NCBI GenBank assembly: GCA_031273325.1
Contig: JAISSB010000083.1
Span: 1-40,639 of the forward strand
Source: Treponema sp.
GTDB lineage: Bacteria > Spirochaetota > Spirochaetia > Treponematales > Breznakiellaceae
Length of the DNA stretch: 40,639 nucleotides
Direction: 5' to 3'
Shown: positions 16,614 to 26,362 of the stretch, piece after piece
Layout: every line of letters starts with the position of its first letter
Numbering within the stretch: position 1 is the first letter of the stretch
Notes under the pieces: generated by a model
The model's input: only the letters and a program-made list of their open reading frames with translations
Told to the model about the DNA's origin: nothing
The model's database searches: none
Translations under genes and position numbers: made by a program

Positions 16614-17362
16614 GAGCAATCTTGCACCACTGTGTAGCTAACCCGCGGGTCACGAACCCCCCAGAGCGGTTTGAGAGCGTTGAGTACCTGTTCAGGGCTT
16701 CCATCAGCACACAGTGTTCCTTTGTGTACAATGAGTAACCGTTCGGCAAACGCAAGTACCTTTTCCAATTCATGTGTTAAAATAATCACTGTTTTATTCG
16801 TTTCTTTAAGCGTTTGTATCACTTCAAGAACCTGTATAACACCCGGCCAATCAAGATTTGCAAACGGTTCATCCATAATAATTATTTCAGCTCCCATTGC
16901 AAGAACTCCTGCGATAGCTAAACGGCGTTTTTCTCCGCCGGATAAATGGCGCGGTAAAAAATCCTTTTTGTCACTTAAACCTACTGCGTGCAACGCTGCT
17001 TCACTCCGGGTTGCAATTTCAGCTTTTGAATACCGTAAATTTTTCGGACCAACAGCCACATCTTCACTCACTGTATCCCCAATTATCTGTACGTCAGCTT
17101 CCTGAAACACTAAGCCGACTTCACGCCGAAGCTGTTGAATTCCTTTTTTCAAGGTCTGTCCCCGAAATGTAATAGTTCCGCCGCTTGGTTCAAGAAGCCC
17201 GGCAAGCATGTGTATTAATACCGTTTTCCCCGACCCATTGGATCCGGCAATTAAGAGACATTCTCCTTCATAAATCTTTGTGCTTATATGAGATACTGCT
17301 TCAACACCGTTAGGAAATTTTTTTGAAATATCTTCGAGCGTAAAAAGCGGACGGTGTTCCAT
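16598..17362 (-). CDS. Energy-coupling factor transporter ATPase EcfA
   Basis: A 254-residue CbiO-type ABC ATPase. Walker A is GSNGSGKT, the Q-loop lies around VFQEAD, the signature is LSGGEKRR, Walker B is IIIMDEPFANLD, and the switch His is in LTHE. EADVQIIGDTVSEDVAVGPKN is the typical ECF stretch after the Q-loop. Only one ATPase gene is present, where group II systems usually have two, so a homodimer or a dedicated system is implied. The overlap with ecfT indicates coupled translation. Confidence 0.9.
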   Translation of the reverse strand: MEHRPLFTLEDISKKFPNGVEAVSHISTKIYEGECLLIAGSNGSGKTVLIHMLAGLLEPSGGTITFRGQTLKKGIQQLRREVGLVFQEADVQIIGDTVSEDVAVGPKNLRYSKAEIATRSEAALHAVGLSDKKDFLPRHLSGGEKRRLAIAGVLAMGAEIIIMDEPFANLDWPGVIQVLEVIQTLKETNKTVIILTHELEKVLAFAERLLIVHKGTLCADGSPEQVLNALKPLWGVRDPRVSYTVVQDCSWLMT

Positions 17363-17366
17363 AACG

Positions 17367-17903
17367 TCAATGACAGTTGACTTTTAGTGAAACAAATGCG
17401 TCGGATTCATTTTGAAAAACGACATATAATTGGGGAGCTTTAAACGGTACGTCAAGGGAAAACTGTTCTTCTTTTTCTTCTGTGGAAAATAAAAATTGCT
17501 CTTTAAACGGTTCTCCTTCATAGCCAACCGGCGCAACCGCACAGTTAATGATTTCGCTTGATGCTTCAGCGTTACGGACGACAGTGTTGATCTCAAGATG
17601 TGTTGTCCCGTCTTTGGTAAACCGTCCGGTTACCGTAATCGAAAACGCCCCAAGTTGATAACTTCCTACAGAGTGGATCATCCGATTCATAACTGAAATG
17701 AAAACACAAAGCACGACGATAGTTATAAGTAAAAACCGATTGGAACGAGTACCCGTCAATGTATTGAAAACATTGGGAAGCTTAACCGTTTTATCATTCA
17801 ATGCTCGCACTGTCGGAGAAGCTCTCTGTAAACGGTGTTCGCGTGAATAATAGTATTGCGGCTCAAAAGGGATTGGTTTTGGTTTTGTATGTGGATCATC
17901 CAT
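17367..17903 (-). CDS. Single-pass membrane protein of unknown function
   Basis: 178 residues. A polar, Pro-rich N-terminus (about 1-55) is followed by one transmembrane helix near 57-76 (FLLITIVVLCVFISVM). A C-terminal beta-rich domain (about 80-178) would face the periplasm. No family recognised. It sits 9 nt after the TPR gene and 4 nt before ecfA, so it is part of the operon. Nothing in the sequence points to an S-component, which would need several helices. Confidence 0.75.
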   Translation of the reverse strand: MDDPHTKPKPIPFEPQYYYSREHRLQRASPTVRALNDKTVKLPNVFNTLTGTRSNRFLLITIVVLCVFISVMNRMIHSVGSYQLGAFSITVTGRFTKDGTTHLEINTVVRNAEASSEIINCAVAPVGYEGEPFKEQFLFSTEEKEEQFSLDVPFKAPQLYVVFQNESDAFVSLKVNCH

Positions 17904-17912
17904 AAGTAACCT

Positions 17913-19517
17913 CTAGTTAGGAGAAATAATTGCTGAAATCGGGATTCCAAGCTGTTGTAATTCAACCCGTGCAAACAGTAAATTCGGGTCATTCCGGACT
18001 GCAGCTATTAATGCAGCACGGTACTCTTCTTCACGATTAAGCGCACGCAAACAGCGGCTCATCCTATAGTATAATTTTGCTCCATGCGTTGTACCGTTTA
18101 ACTGCTGGCTAATCGGCTCATAAAGGTTGAGTGCAGCGTTAAACGAGCGGCGAGCTTCTAAAATTCGTGCTTTGTTAGCTATAACTTGATAAGGAGCTTG
18201 ATCTTCAGGAACATTGTTGAAATATTGTTCAGCTCTATCAAGATCGTTTGTACGCAATGCCAATATTCCTTGGTAAACAGCTATCCACGAACCGGTCAAA
18301 CCTTGATAGGAAGCTTGTTTTATAAGAATGTTCAATTCGCGCGGGGCATGCTGATAATCAAAATAAAACGCTGCCCATTGGTACAGCGATTCATTACCGG
18401 GATACTTTTCAAGCATAATCCATGTATCTGCAATGGACTTATCGATGGGTACTAATCCTTGCTGACGTTTGATGAGCTCAAGATTAATAAGCGGAGCATT
18501 CGATTGTTGGTATGCTTTATTGAGCATTTCAAGAGCCGATTGAGGTTCAAGAAACCGTGAATACAGTATAGTTGTATATATATGATGATCCGTATTGCGT
18601 TGGTCGGCATTGAGTATTTCCAATAGAGCCAAAGCTTCCGCTTTACTGTTCGTAGTAGCGGCTACATTGTAGCTGCTCCGAAACCGAACATCGGCGTTTG
18701 CTGCAGACGTCAACGTTGACCACAAATTTTGAGCACTTTCCGTGTATCCAGACAAATACAGTGCGTCTGCTTGAAGTTCCGTATTTTCTTCGTTTGTACT
18801 ACCCGAAAGTAAAGCTCCAGCGCGGGCAGGATCGTCATAATCATAGAAAAATGTTGCAGCAAGATTGATTGTCTGAGAAGAAACAGTCGTAGGAATCACA
18901 TCATTTAAATACTGTGCTGCACGGTGAATATCCCCGCTTAATACTTGAAGTATCAGTATATTACGCTCCATTGCAGGACTTAATCGCTCTGATTTCCAGC
19001 TTCTTTTAGGAATTTCCAGCACCTGTTCCGGACGACTCAAAGCACCTGCAAGCGCATACAGATCAAAAGCTTGAGGAAGTTCGCGGATACTGTCTGCTCT
19101 GCTTATCAATGCTGCACGCACCGTATCCGAAAGCTCTGCATTGAGCATAAGGAGTGCGTCTGAAGCGATGAGCGCAATTGTGTCAGAGCCGGGAAAATCT
19201 TGCACCGCTTTTTGTGCTGATTCATAGTAGGCTTTCTGTTGATTTTGACTTTGTTGGGCGCGAATCCGTCTCCGTTTGAGAACAGAAAGCCGTGCCTCAA
19301 GTCCAAAAGCTTTGCGTTCCAGTGCATTAAGAAGACGGACAGCCGTTGAAGGATTAACCTGCTCGTCATACTTTTGCAATTCACGGTAAAAAGAATCGGT
19401 AACCGGGGCAGTTTTATTTTTTTGTATTGATAAATACAGCATCAATGCTAAGAGCGGAATGGCAAGTATCACGCCACTTATACACAGTATCGGAAATATC
19501 TTTTTCATAAATTTCAT
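17913..19517 (-). CDS. Membrane-anchored TPR-repeat protein
   Basis: 534 residues. The N-terminal basic MKFMKKIF plus a hydrophobic helix (about 7-30) forms an uncleaved anchor or signal. The rest is helical, Ala/Leu-rich and TPR-like, for example NLYEPISQQLNGTTHGAKLYYRMSRCLRAL near the C-terminus. TPR arrays usually mediate protein contacts. Its position directly after nusB, with ATGA overlap (19514-19517), is notable, but I cannot name the protein. Confidence 0.82.
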   Translation of the reverse strand: MKFMKKIFPILCISGVILAIPLLALMLYLSIQKNKTAPVTDSFYRELQKYDEQVNPSTAVRLLNALERKAFGLEARLSVLKRRRIRAQQSQNQQKAYYESAQKAVQDFPGSDTIALIASDALLMLNAELSDTVRAALISRADSIRELPQAFDLYALAGALSRPEQVLEIPKRSWKSERLSPAMERNILILQVLSGDIHRAAQYLNDVIPTTVSSQTINLAATFFYDYDDPARAGALLSGSTNEENTELQADALYLSGYTESAQNLWSTLTSAANADVRFRSSYNVAATTNSKAEALALLEILNADQRNTDHHIYTTILYSRFLEPQSALEMLNKAYQQSNAPLINLELIKRQQGLVPIDKSIADTWIMLEKYPGNESLYQWAAFYFDYQHAPRELNILIKQASYQGLTGSWIAVYQGILALRTNDLDRAEQYFNNVPEDQAPYQVIANKARILEARRSFNAALNLYEPISQQLNGTTHGAKLYYRMSRCLRALNREEEYRAALIAAVRNDPNLLFARVELQQLGIPISAIISPN

Positions 19518-19927
19518 AACTGTTCAACTATCGTCGTTTTCCGTATGCTATCAAGGACACCGTTGACAAATCGAAACGACTCTTCAGTACCAAAATCAAC
19601 TGCAAGTGAAATGGCTTCGCTGATAACTATCGAAGCTTTATTATCTGTTTGATAGAGCAGCTCATAGGTACCTACCCGCAATATTGCAAGATCAATTTTA
19701 TTCAACCGTGAAAAAGTCCAGTGTTCTAAATGACGCTGAATCATACTATCAATAGATTCAATTTTTTCTAAGGTACCAGCAACCAGCAACTGTGCAAATG
19801 TTTGCACAGTTGCATGCATGCTATCTTCCCAATCAAAATTTATCACATCTTCAACCGGACAGCGTTTAATTTCCCATGCGTACAACGCTTGAATGGCTAA
19901 TAACCGTCCTTTATGACGTATGTTCAT
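19514..19927 (-). CDS. nusB: Transcription antitermination factor NusB
   Basis: 137 residues, the normal NusB length. Recognisable are the N-terminal RHKGRLLAIQALYAWE (the RNA-binding Arg-rich helix), LNKIDLAILRVGTYELLY and SISEA-type AISLAVDFGTEESFRFVNGVLDSI. NusB acts with NusE/S10 at boxA in rRNA antitermination. It lies 9 nt after a SurA-like gene and overlaps the TPR gene by 4 bp. Confidence 0.96.
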   Translation of the reverse strand: MNIRHKGRLLAIQALYAWEIKRCPVEDVINFDWEDSMHATVQTFAQLLVAGTLEKIESIDSMIQRHLEHWTFSRLNKIDLAILRVGTYELLYQTDNKASIVISEAISLAVDFGTEESFRFVNGVLDSIRKTTIVEQL

Positions 19928-19936
19928 ACCGTCTTT

Positions 19937-20977
19937 TTACCACGTCAAATTATTTTCATACACTTGAAAAGGATTCCCTAAACGCAGGTCGTTAATAACC
20001 TCTTGTATCGCTCTATCAAGGAGCAGTTGTTGGCGTTCCTGTGCAAGTCCTTCCCGTATATATTGCCGTACTGTTACCCGTGTTCCCAACTGAATAATGT
20101 CATCGAGACCCAGTGCTTTCTGGCTATAACTTTCGGTTACTTTGATAATATGGTAACCAGCCGGCGTTTCAATCCTTCGTGATACTTCTCCTTGTCTCAA
20201 ATTAAAAGCAGTGTTAATAAATTCTGAACCGTACAGAGCTTGGGCTTCAGGAGTACGCGGAATATACCCCATATCACCCGCTTGGTAACCCGAAGAAGGA
20301 GATTGGGCTTTAAGGAGAGCTTCGTCAAACTTCGAAGAACTTGTTCCAATGTCACGCTGCAACCGATCTGCAACAGTACGTGCTTGATTTTTCTCTGTTT
20401 GATTTGAACCGATCGGAACAAGAATCATAGACAAACGAATCGTATCCGGACGGACAAATTGAGATTTAGTTAAATTATACGCATTGAGAATATCGGAATC
20501 TGTTGGGTCTTGGTATGTTCTAAGAAGCGCATCTTTTTTTGCAACAACATATTTTTGTATAACCATCTGTTGACGAATTTGTTCACGAAACGCTGGAATC
20601 TCTAAGCCTGTTTGAGAACGGATCGCCGAAGAAAATTCAGGTTCAGTTGGTTGGCGGCCTAATTGAGCGGCAAGATTATCCCGTAACTGTTGTATGGCTT
20701 GATTTATTTCTGTTTCTGTCACAGTAACACGGTCGCGCTCAGACGCCTGGAGTACTAATTTCTGATCGATCATAGTATCCAATAATTGGCGCTGTTCCGT
20801 TCTGTTCAACGGCCGTCCAATAGCACGTTGACTGCTTTCAACCGCCGTTTTTAATTGCTGCACTGTAATAGTTTCACTCCGTATTAACCGAACCGTTGCT
20901 GCAGGACGATTGTCTACTTGGCTAAATAACAGTACCGGTATCAATAAAAAAAGTGTTCCGTACATTATTTGTTTCAT
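19937..20977 (-). CDS. SurA-like periplasmic peptidyl-prolyl isomerase
   Basis: 346 residues. A signal peptide (MKQIMYGTLFLLIPVLLFSQ) is followed by a SurA-N-type helical chaperone region (about 30-165, LLDTMIDQKLVLQASERD) and a parvulin/PpiC-like domain (about 170-285, AGDMGYIPR ... FNLRQGEVSRRIETPAGYHIIKV). A C-terminal helix closes the chaperone fold. It probably escorts outer-membrane proteins. It is strongly related to both halves of the adjacent 629-residue protein, so the two genes arose by duplication. Confidence 0.88.
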   Translation of the reverse strand: MKQIMYGTLFLLIPVLLFSQVDNRPAATVRLIRSETITVQQLKTAVESSQRAIGRPLNRTEQRQLLDTMIDQKLVLQASERDRVTVTETEINQAIQQLRDNLAAQLGRQPTEPEFSSAIRSQTGLEIPAFREQIRQQMVIQKYVVAKKDALLRTYQDPTDSDILNAYNLTKSQFVRPDTIRLSMILVPIGSNQTEKNQARTVADRLQRDIGTSSSKFDEALLKAQSPSSGYQAGDMGYIPRTPEAQALYGSEFINTAFNLRQGEVSRRIETPAGYHIIKVTESYSQKALGLDDIIQLGTRVTVRQYIREGLAQERQQLLLDRAIQEVINDLRLGNPFQVYENNLTW

Positions 20978-21004
20978 ACATATTCCTTTCTTAAAAAGAG
21001 ACTA

Positions 21005-22894
21005 TCAATTCCTCGGTATATTTTCCGTATATATACGGTATGCACGTTCATCCTTTCTTAACTCATCAATAAGATTGCGACGTGTTTGCTCATACGAAGC
21101 GGTGCTTTGACTGAGGGTACTTTTAATATACTCTTTAACCGTTACCGCGTTTCCTAATTGTACTGGTTCATTCAAATCAAGAAATTTTTGATCGTATACC
21201 TCAGTAATTTTAATAATGGCGTATCCCAGTGGACCGCTCAACAGCGGAGAAACTTCATGTACCCATAAACTAAAAATAGTATTCAGTGATTGTTGATCAA
21301 ATATTTGAGTAGCCTGAGACGTTTGAGCCAAAAGCGCTCCTTCTTGAATAGTATACGTACCAGTATTTACCAGCCGTTGGAGTGCTGAATCAAATTTCAG
21401 CACATCTTTTCCTATTTCAGCAATTAATTGCTGTATTGATTCTCTCGTTGTACCAATGATTGCGTTATATTTAATCGTTTGCGGACGTATAAATGTTGTT
21501 CGGTTTGCATTATACATATCAAGAATTTCTTGTTCGCTCGGATTTGAATATGTTTGACGTTTAGACGTAATATATTTCTGACTAAGAATTTGTCTCCGAA
21601 TCTGTTCAGAAAATGCTGCCAAATCTAAACCGATTTCAGATTCAACTGCGGTAAGAAATTCCGCGTCTGTTGGAGTCCGTCCGAATTGAACGGTCATCGC
21701 AGCACGAAATTGCTGTATTTGTTGTTCTATTTCTGCAGTACTCACGGTGATTTTGTCGCGTTCAGCCGCTTGTACCAATAGTATTTCATCAATTAATCCA
21801 TTGAGTATTTCTGTCCACTGAGGAGCCGAAGCACGGATATCTGCCCGTACTTCATCAAGACACTGTTGATACAGTTGCGTATTCTGCTTTAATTCTTTCA
21901 CTACTTCTTGACGTGCTTGTATTAAAATCGGTTGTGCTTGTTGCTGCAATGAGTTTGTCCGAATGTAATCATACACTGTCGTCGGCGGATTGAGTTGTAT
22001 AAGATCATCGATTTCAAGAAACGTTTGCTCATATTTTCCGGTTATTTTAGCAATGTAAAAACTGGAAGTACCCTCAATCACGGGAGACACTTCTCCCTGC
22101 GAAAGGCGGAACACTGTTTCTATAAAAGGCACCCCAAATAATTGGTAAGCTTGTTCGTTCCGGGGAATAAATCCTGCGTCGCCGGCTTCATAACCAGCAT
22201 TGGGAACTTGAGCCATAAGCACTGTTTCGTCAAAGTTTCCCGCGTCAAATCCAATACTAGCACTTAAACGGTCAGCTAGTACCCGAGCGGCGGACTTGTC
22301 TGAAGCTGCTCCTCCAAAAGGAACGGAAATTAACGAGAGACGCACTGTTTGCGGCCGCACAAACTCAGATTTTCTCGCTTCATACACAGCACCGATCTGT
22401 TCCGGAGTATATTCTTGAATAGCTTGCAACTGTGTTTGCGCACGGTTTTGAAGATACAGTTGAGCCAACACTTGATCCCTATAGGCACGCACAGTCATTC
22501 CGGTATTTGCCCGGACAGCTTGATCGAATTCAGCTTCAGTAGGTCCCCGCCCCAATTGCTGTGCTATGCTCGACCGTGCTTGAGCCAACTGTTGATCAAC
22601 GGTGGATGCAAGCGAAGCATCTTGTTCAGCAACTTTTGCAAGCAATTTAATATCACTGAGCGTACTTATTCCAGCCCGCCGTTCAACTTCATTCTGAAGA
22701 CTTCCGACCGTAATGACTTCACTCTTATCGGACACATGCACAAGCGCAACAGGTTTTAAAGCATCATCAACGATCGCTGATACAGAGGAGGCTTCCGGAA
22801 TATTCGTAACCGGTTGGGTTGGTTTCTGTGCTCGCTGTGCAGCACAAGATACACTTAATAGTATTACAATTAAAGAAACGAACATATTCATCAT
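21005..22894 (-). CDS. Tandem-duplicated SurA-like PPIase lipoprotein
   Basis: 629 residues with a lipoprotein signal, lipobox LLSVSC near residues 12-17. It contains two complete SurA-like modules. Module 1 has helical residues about 50-165 and a PpiC-like part about 170-300 (AGDAGFIPR, FRLSQGEVSPVIEG). Module 2 has helical residues about 345-470 (LIDEILLVQAAERDKITVS) and a degenerate PpiC-like part about 480-590. Module 2 lacks the AGD-GFIPR segment, so it may be chaperone-only. It is the first gene of the long minus-strand operon and is divergent from the M16C protease, making a plausible periplasmic folding and proteolysis pair. Confidence 0.87.
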   Translation of the reverse strand: MMNMFVSLIVILLSVSCAAQRAQKPTQPVTNIPEASSVSAIVDDALKPVALVHVSDKSEVITVGSLQNEVERRAGISTLSDIKLLAKVAEQDASLASTVDQQLAQARSSIAQQLGRGPTEAEFDQAVRANTGMTVRAYRDQVLAQLYLQNRAQTQLQAIQEYTPEQIGAVYEARKSEFVRPQTVRLSLISVPFGGAASDKSAARVLADRLSASIGFDAGNFDETVLMAQVPNAGYEAGDAGFIPRNEQAYQLFGVPFIETVFRLSQGEVSPVIEGTSSFYIAKITGKYEQTFLEIDDLIQLNPPTTVYDYIRTNSLQQQAQPILIQARQEVVKELKQNTQLYQQCLDEVRADIRASAPQWTEILNGLIDEILLVQAAERDKITVSTAEIEQQIQQFRAAMTVQFGRTPTDAEFLTAVESEIGLDLAAFSEQIRRQILSQKYITSKRQTYSNPSEQEILDMYNANRTTFIRPQTIKYNAIIGTTRESIQQLIAEIGKDVLKFDSALQRLVNTGTYTIQEGALLAQTSQATQIFDQQSLNTIFSLWVHEVSPLLSGPLGYAIIKITEVYDQKFLDLNEPVQLGNAVTVKEYIKSTLSQSTASYEQTRRNLIDELRKDERAYRIYTENIPRN

Positions 22895-22931
22895 TAAACA
22901 CTATCTTTTTTTTGATGAGAGATCAAGCTGT

Positions 22932-22948
22932 TTAAGGGCTGCCCTTAA
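22932..22948. promoter_or_regulatory. Perfect 17-bp palindrome in a divergent promoter region
   Basis: TTAAGGGC-t-GCCCTTAA is an 8-bp inverted repeat around one base. It covers the -35 area of a likely promoter for the M16C protease (TATACT at 22963-22968) and lies 37 bp upstream of the PPIase ATG on the other strand. Size and place fit a dimeric repressor operator controlling both directions. The regulator is unknown. Confidence 0.5.
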
Positions 22949-22986
22949 TCCCGCTTCTTCACTATACTTTTGACAAGGAGTTAGCC

Positions 22987-25905
22987 ATGAATGAGCATTT
23001 TAGCTTGATTGAAACGAAAGAATTACCGGAAGCACAAGGCCTATGGTTTAAGCACAAAAAAACAGGACTAGAAGTTTTCCATATTCTCAATACCGATAAA
23101 GAAAATCTTTTTGCCTTTATTTTTACCACGGTGCCGCACGATTCAACCGGCGTTGCACATATTCTTGAACATTCGGTTCTGTGCGGCTCAGCACAGTATC
23201 CGGTTAAAGATACCTTTGCCGTATTAGGGCATGGAAGCTTAAAAACCTATATCAATGCGTGGACCTTTCCCGACAAAACGGTGTATCCCGCAAGCTCCAC
23301 GAACAGTACTGATTACTTTAATCTTATGGCTGTGTATGCAGACGCGGTGTTCCACCCGCTCTTAACGGAATGGACATTTATGCAAGAAGGACATCGGGTT
23401 GAATATACCGGTGAATCTCATACTCTTTCTCGGCTTGGTGTTGTATTTAATGAAATGAAAGGGGAGTATTCTTCTCTTGACAGTATTGCTGCCGATTGGG
23501 CATCGCGAGGATTATTGACCGACACGATCTATGCGTATGATTCCGGTGGAAACCCCGATCACATTCCTGATCTAACGTGGGAACAATTAAAAGACTTTCA
23601 CCGGGAACAGTATGTTCCCGCTAACTGCAAGATCGTGTTAATTGGAAATATTCCAAGCGATCAGCAGCTTGATTTCTTAGAGAAAAACGTACTGTCCGGC
23701 CTTCAAGCCGGACAACCGCGTCCGATTATCACGAAAGCTCCCCGGTGGAAAGAACCGCGCACGCTCGTTGTTCCCTGCGCTGCGGGACCGTCAGCAAAGC
23801 CGACTGTGGTACTTTCGTGGCTCTGCGGCGATTCAACGGACGAAGTAGAAACACTTTCTTTGGATATACTCGTCAAAATATTATTAGGGCATGACGGGTC
23901 TCCCTTGATGCGCGCGCTGATCGAGTCAGGGATGGGAGAAGATATTTTTCCAGCTTCCGGACAGAATGGAGAGATGCGTGAAACATCGTTTGCTGTTGGG
24001 CTTCGGGGGGTTTCAGTTCCGGCAGATACCGTACAAAACTTGATTCTTGCAACATTACAAAAACTCGTTGACGAAAAGATTGAGCCTCAAGCTATAGAAT
24101 CTGCGTTTTTGACCCTTGAATTTGAACACAAAGAAATCAAACGAAGTCATGGGCCCTATTCGCTTGTGCAGCTTCGCAATATACTGTGCGGGTGGTTGTA
24201 TGGGACAAAGCCGTGGGAAACCTTCCTCTTTGACCCGCATTTTAATGCAGTCAAAGCACGGTATGCCCGCGATCCCCAGTATTTTGAGTCGCTTATCCAA
24301 CAGTATCTTTTAAATAATCCGCACCGGCTGCTCCTGTCTGTTGTTCCAGAAGAAGGATTTCTTGAAAAGAAAGAGCACGTGTGGGCTGAAAAACTGCATA
24401 CGTACGAACAATCGTTAACGGACAGTGAACGGGCAGTGATTCGGGAAAAGGCACAACGGTTAGCAGACCTGCAAGCGGCTTCGGATACGCCTGAAGAGCT
24501 TGCAACGATTCCGCACCTGTCACGGCATGATCTCAAAGCCGAGATCGAATCAGTTCCCCGGAAGCTGTACGATGCGGGGGGTGTTCCGCTCCTTGTCCAC
24601 AATTTGTATACCAACGGTATCACGTATATTGATATTGCTCTTCCAGTTGATCTCCTTGATCCGGATGATTATGTATGGCTTCCTTTTTTTGCCCGAACCC
24701 TCTGCGGGCTTGGGTTTTCTAATCTTGATTACGGACAAGTCTCTGCTCTTTTTGCTCAATGTGCCGCTGACTTTCACGTATCAACCGTACGGGGTTCTCC
24801 GGTTCCGGGAGCCGCGCATACAGTAGCAACTCCTTCAGGAATATTCGACATTATAGACCGTGAATGGCTGCACCTGCGTTTGAAGGTATTAGACAGTAAA
24901 GTGAGCGACGCGCTCGGCCTCGTGTTCCGCGCACTGACTGATCGCAACTTTTCCGAGCTGAAGCGGATTCATGATCTGATAATAGAAACAAAGAACGATC
25001 TCGATTCGTCGGTTGTGAGTTGGGGGAGCTTTTTTGCTTCAGTACGTTCAAGCGTTGGTTTTTCGCGTACGAATACTATCCATGAATTGTGGGACGGTTT
25101 GAGCCAAGTTCAGTTTATCCATAAGCTTGCTGAAACTGACAGTGCTGTCGTGAGCAGTAAACTGAAACAGATCAGCACGATACTGACGACAAAATCCGGC
25201 ATGATTGCGTCTATAACCGGTTCCGGTCCAACATTGGACACAACGAGCGCACTCATTGCCAGCACGTTTGGACAGTTCGGTCCTCCGCGCCCGCGGAAGC
25301 AGGTCTCTTTTCCTTTAAGCACCTACCGTCTTCCTGCAGTCTTTTCTCTTTCTTCCTTACAGATTGCGTTTTCTGCCGCAACAGCCCAATCGTCCCCCTA
25401 CGGTACGCGGGAAAGTATTGCCGAATCGGTCTACAGCCACCACCTTTCAACGGGGGATTTATGGGAGCGCGTCCGTATGCAGGGGGGAGCTTACGGGGTG
25501 AATATGCTCAATAACGCCCTGAACCAAACCCTGTCATTTTCGACCTTCCGCGACCCGTCGCCCCTCCGTTCATTGCAGGTATTTTGTGCGTTGAAGCCGG
25601 AACAACTTGAAGAGGAAATACTGGAAAAGGCAATTATTGGAACGTTTAGCAATGAGACAACGCCGCGGGTCAATCCGGACAAAGGCTTTGTTGACTTTTT
25701 AAGATTTCTTTCCGGCATTGACGACAAACACCGGCTCAATCGGCTTATTGCTCTGCTTGATTTAAACGTTCAAGACATTACTCAAGCCGCCCGGCGCGTA
25801 CATGCACAAAATCTCAATAATTATGCAGTTATTATCGCTGGACCGGCACTTGCACACGAATCTGCCCGTCAATTGGGTGTTCCTGTTGAACTATTAGATT
25901 CTTAA
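22987..25905 (+). CDS. Large M16C zinc metalloprotease (PreP/presequence-protease family)
   Basis: 972 residues, the length of PreP/CYM1-type peptidasomes, which close around short peptides and degrade them. The inverted zinc motif H58-I-L-E61-H62 is followed by SVLCGSAQYPVKDTF. The distal Glu is in NEMKGEYSS, about 75 residues on. The C-terminal half repeats the M16 fold without a zinc site; AYGVNMLNN matches the substrate-binding part. No signal peptide, so it is probably cytosolic, recycling peptides. AAGGAG at 22975-22980 sets the start. The stop is followed within about 10 bp by an inverted GGGGACAGACC motif and array E. Confidence 0.94.
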   Translation: MNEHFSLIETKELPEAQGLWFKHKKTGLEVFHILNTDKENLFAFIFTTVPHDSTGVAHILEHSVLCGSAQYPVKDTFAVLGHGSLKTYINAWTFPDKTVYPASSTNSTDYFNLMAVYADAVFHPLLTEWTFMQEGHRVEYTGESHTLSRLGVVFNEMKGEYSSLDSIAADWASRGLLTDTIYAYDSGGNPDHIPDLTWEQLKDFHREQYVPANCKIVLIGNIPSDQQLDFLEKNVLSGLQAGQPRPIITKAPRWKEPRTLVVPCAAGPSAKPTVVLSWLCGDSTDEVETLSLDILVKILLGHDGSPLMRALIESGMGEDIFPASGQNGEMRETSFAVGLRGVSVPADTVQNLILATLQKLVDEKIEPQAIESAFLTLEFEHKEIKRSHGPYSLVQLRNILCGWLYGTKPWETFLFDPHFNAVKARYARDPQYFESLIQQYLLNNPHRLLLSVVPEEGFLEKKEHVWAEKLHTYEQSLTDSERAVIREKAQRLADLQAASDTPEELATIPHLSRHDLKAEIESVPRKLYDAGGVPLLVHNLYTNGITYIDIALPVDLLDPDDYVWLPFFARTLCGLGFSNLDYGQVSALFAQCAADFHVSTVRGSPVPGAAHTVATPSGIFDIIDREWLHLRLKVLDSKVSDALGLVFRALTDRNFSELKRIHDLIIETKNDLDSSVVSWGSFFASVRSSVGFSRTNTIHELWDGLSQVQFIHKLAETDSAVVSSKLKQISTILTTKSGMIASITGSGPTLDTTSALIASTFGQFGPPRPRKQVSFPLSTYRLPAVFSLSSLQIAFSAATAQSSPYGTRESIAESVYSHHLSTGDLWERVRMQGGAYGVNMLNNALNQTLSFSTFRDPSPLRSLQVFCALKPEQLEEEILEKAIIGTFSNETTPRVNPDKGFVDFLRFLSGIDDKHRLNRLIALLDLNVQDITQAARRVHAQNLNNYAVIIAGPALAHESARQLGVPVELLDS

Positions 25906-25913
25906 TTAACATG

Positions 25914-26230
25914 AGGTCTGTCCCCGTATCGAGTAAGGACAAGCATCATGTCCTCGTAAGGGCAAGCACCATGTCCTCGTAAGGACAAGCACCATGTCCT
26001 CGTAAGGGCAAACACCATGTCCTAGTAAGGACAAGCACCATGTCCTAGTAAGGACAAGCACCATGTCCTAGTAAGGGCAAGCACCATGTTCTAGTAAGGA
26101 CAAGCATCATGTCCTTACGAGGGTAAGCATCATGTCCTTACTAGGACAAGCATCATGTCCTTACGAGGGCAAGCACCATGTCCTTACGAGGGCAAGTATC
26201 ATGTCCTTACGAGGGCAAGCATCATGTCCA
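25914..26230. repeat. Tandem hairpin array E, 23-bp units with a loop-inversion switch
   Basis: An inverted boundary motif (GGTCTGTCCCC, 25914-25925) leads into 12 full units in exact 23-bp phase from 25950, plus partial ends. Each is GTCCT-NNNN-AGGAC (5+4+5) and a nine-base spacer AAGCAYCAT. Loops of the first seven units are CGTA or AGTA. From 26111 on they are TACG or TACT, the exact reverse complements. The spacer keeps its orientation throughout. A plus-oriented GGAGACAGACTTC follows at 26239. Confidence 0.95.
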
Positions 26231-26266
26231 AACAAAACGGAGACAGACTTCACAGTGAGTGCTCTC

Positions 26267-26295
26267 TTGATTCTTCTGTACATGAGCTATACTAT
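26267..26295 (+). promoter_or_regulatory. Candidate promoter of the phase-variable lipoprotein
   Basis: TTGATT (26267-26272), 17 bp, TACTAT (26290-26295); TATACT overlaps at 26288. It lies just past array E and about 65 bp before the ATG. Confidence 0.4.
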
Positions 26296-26362
26296 AGAGA
26301 AAACTTCGTAGAGAGTTTTTATTATATGGAAACTTCGCGTACGCGCGAGCTAAGGAGAAGGT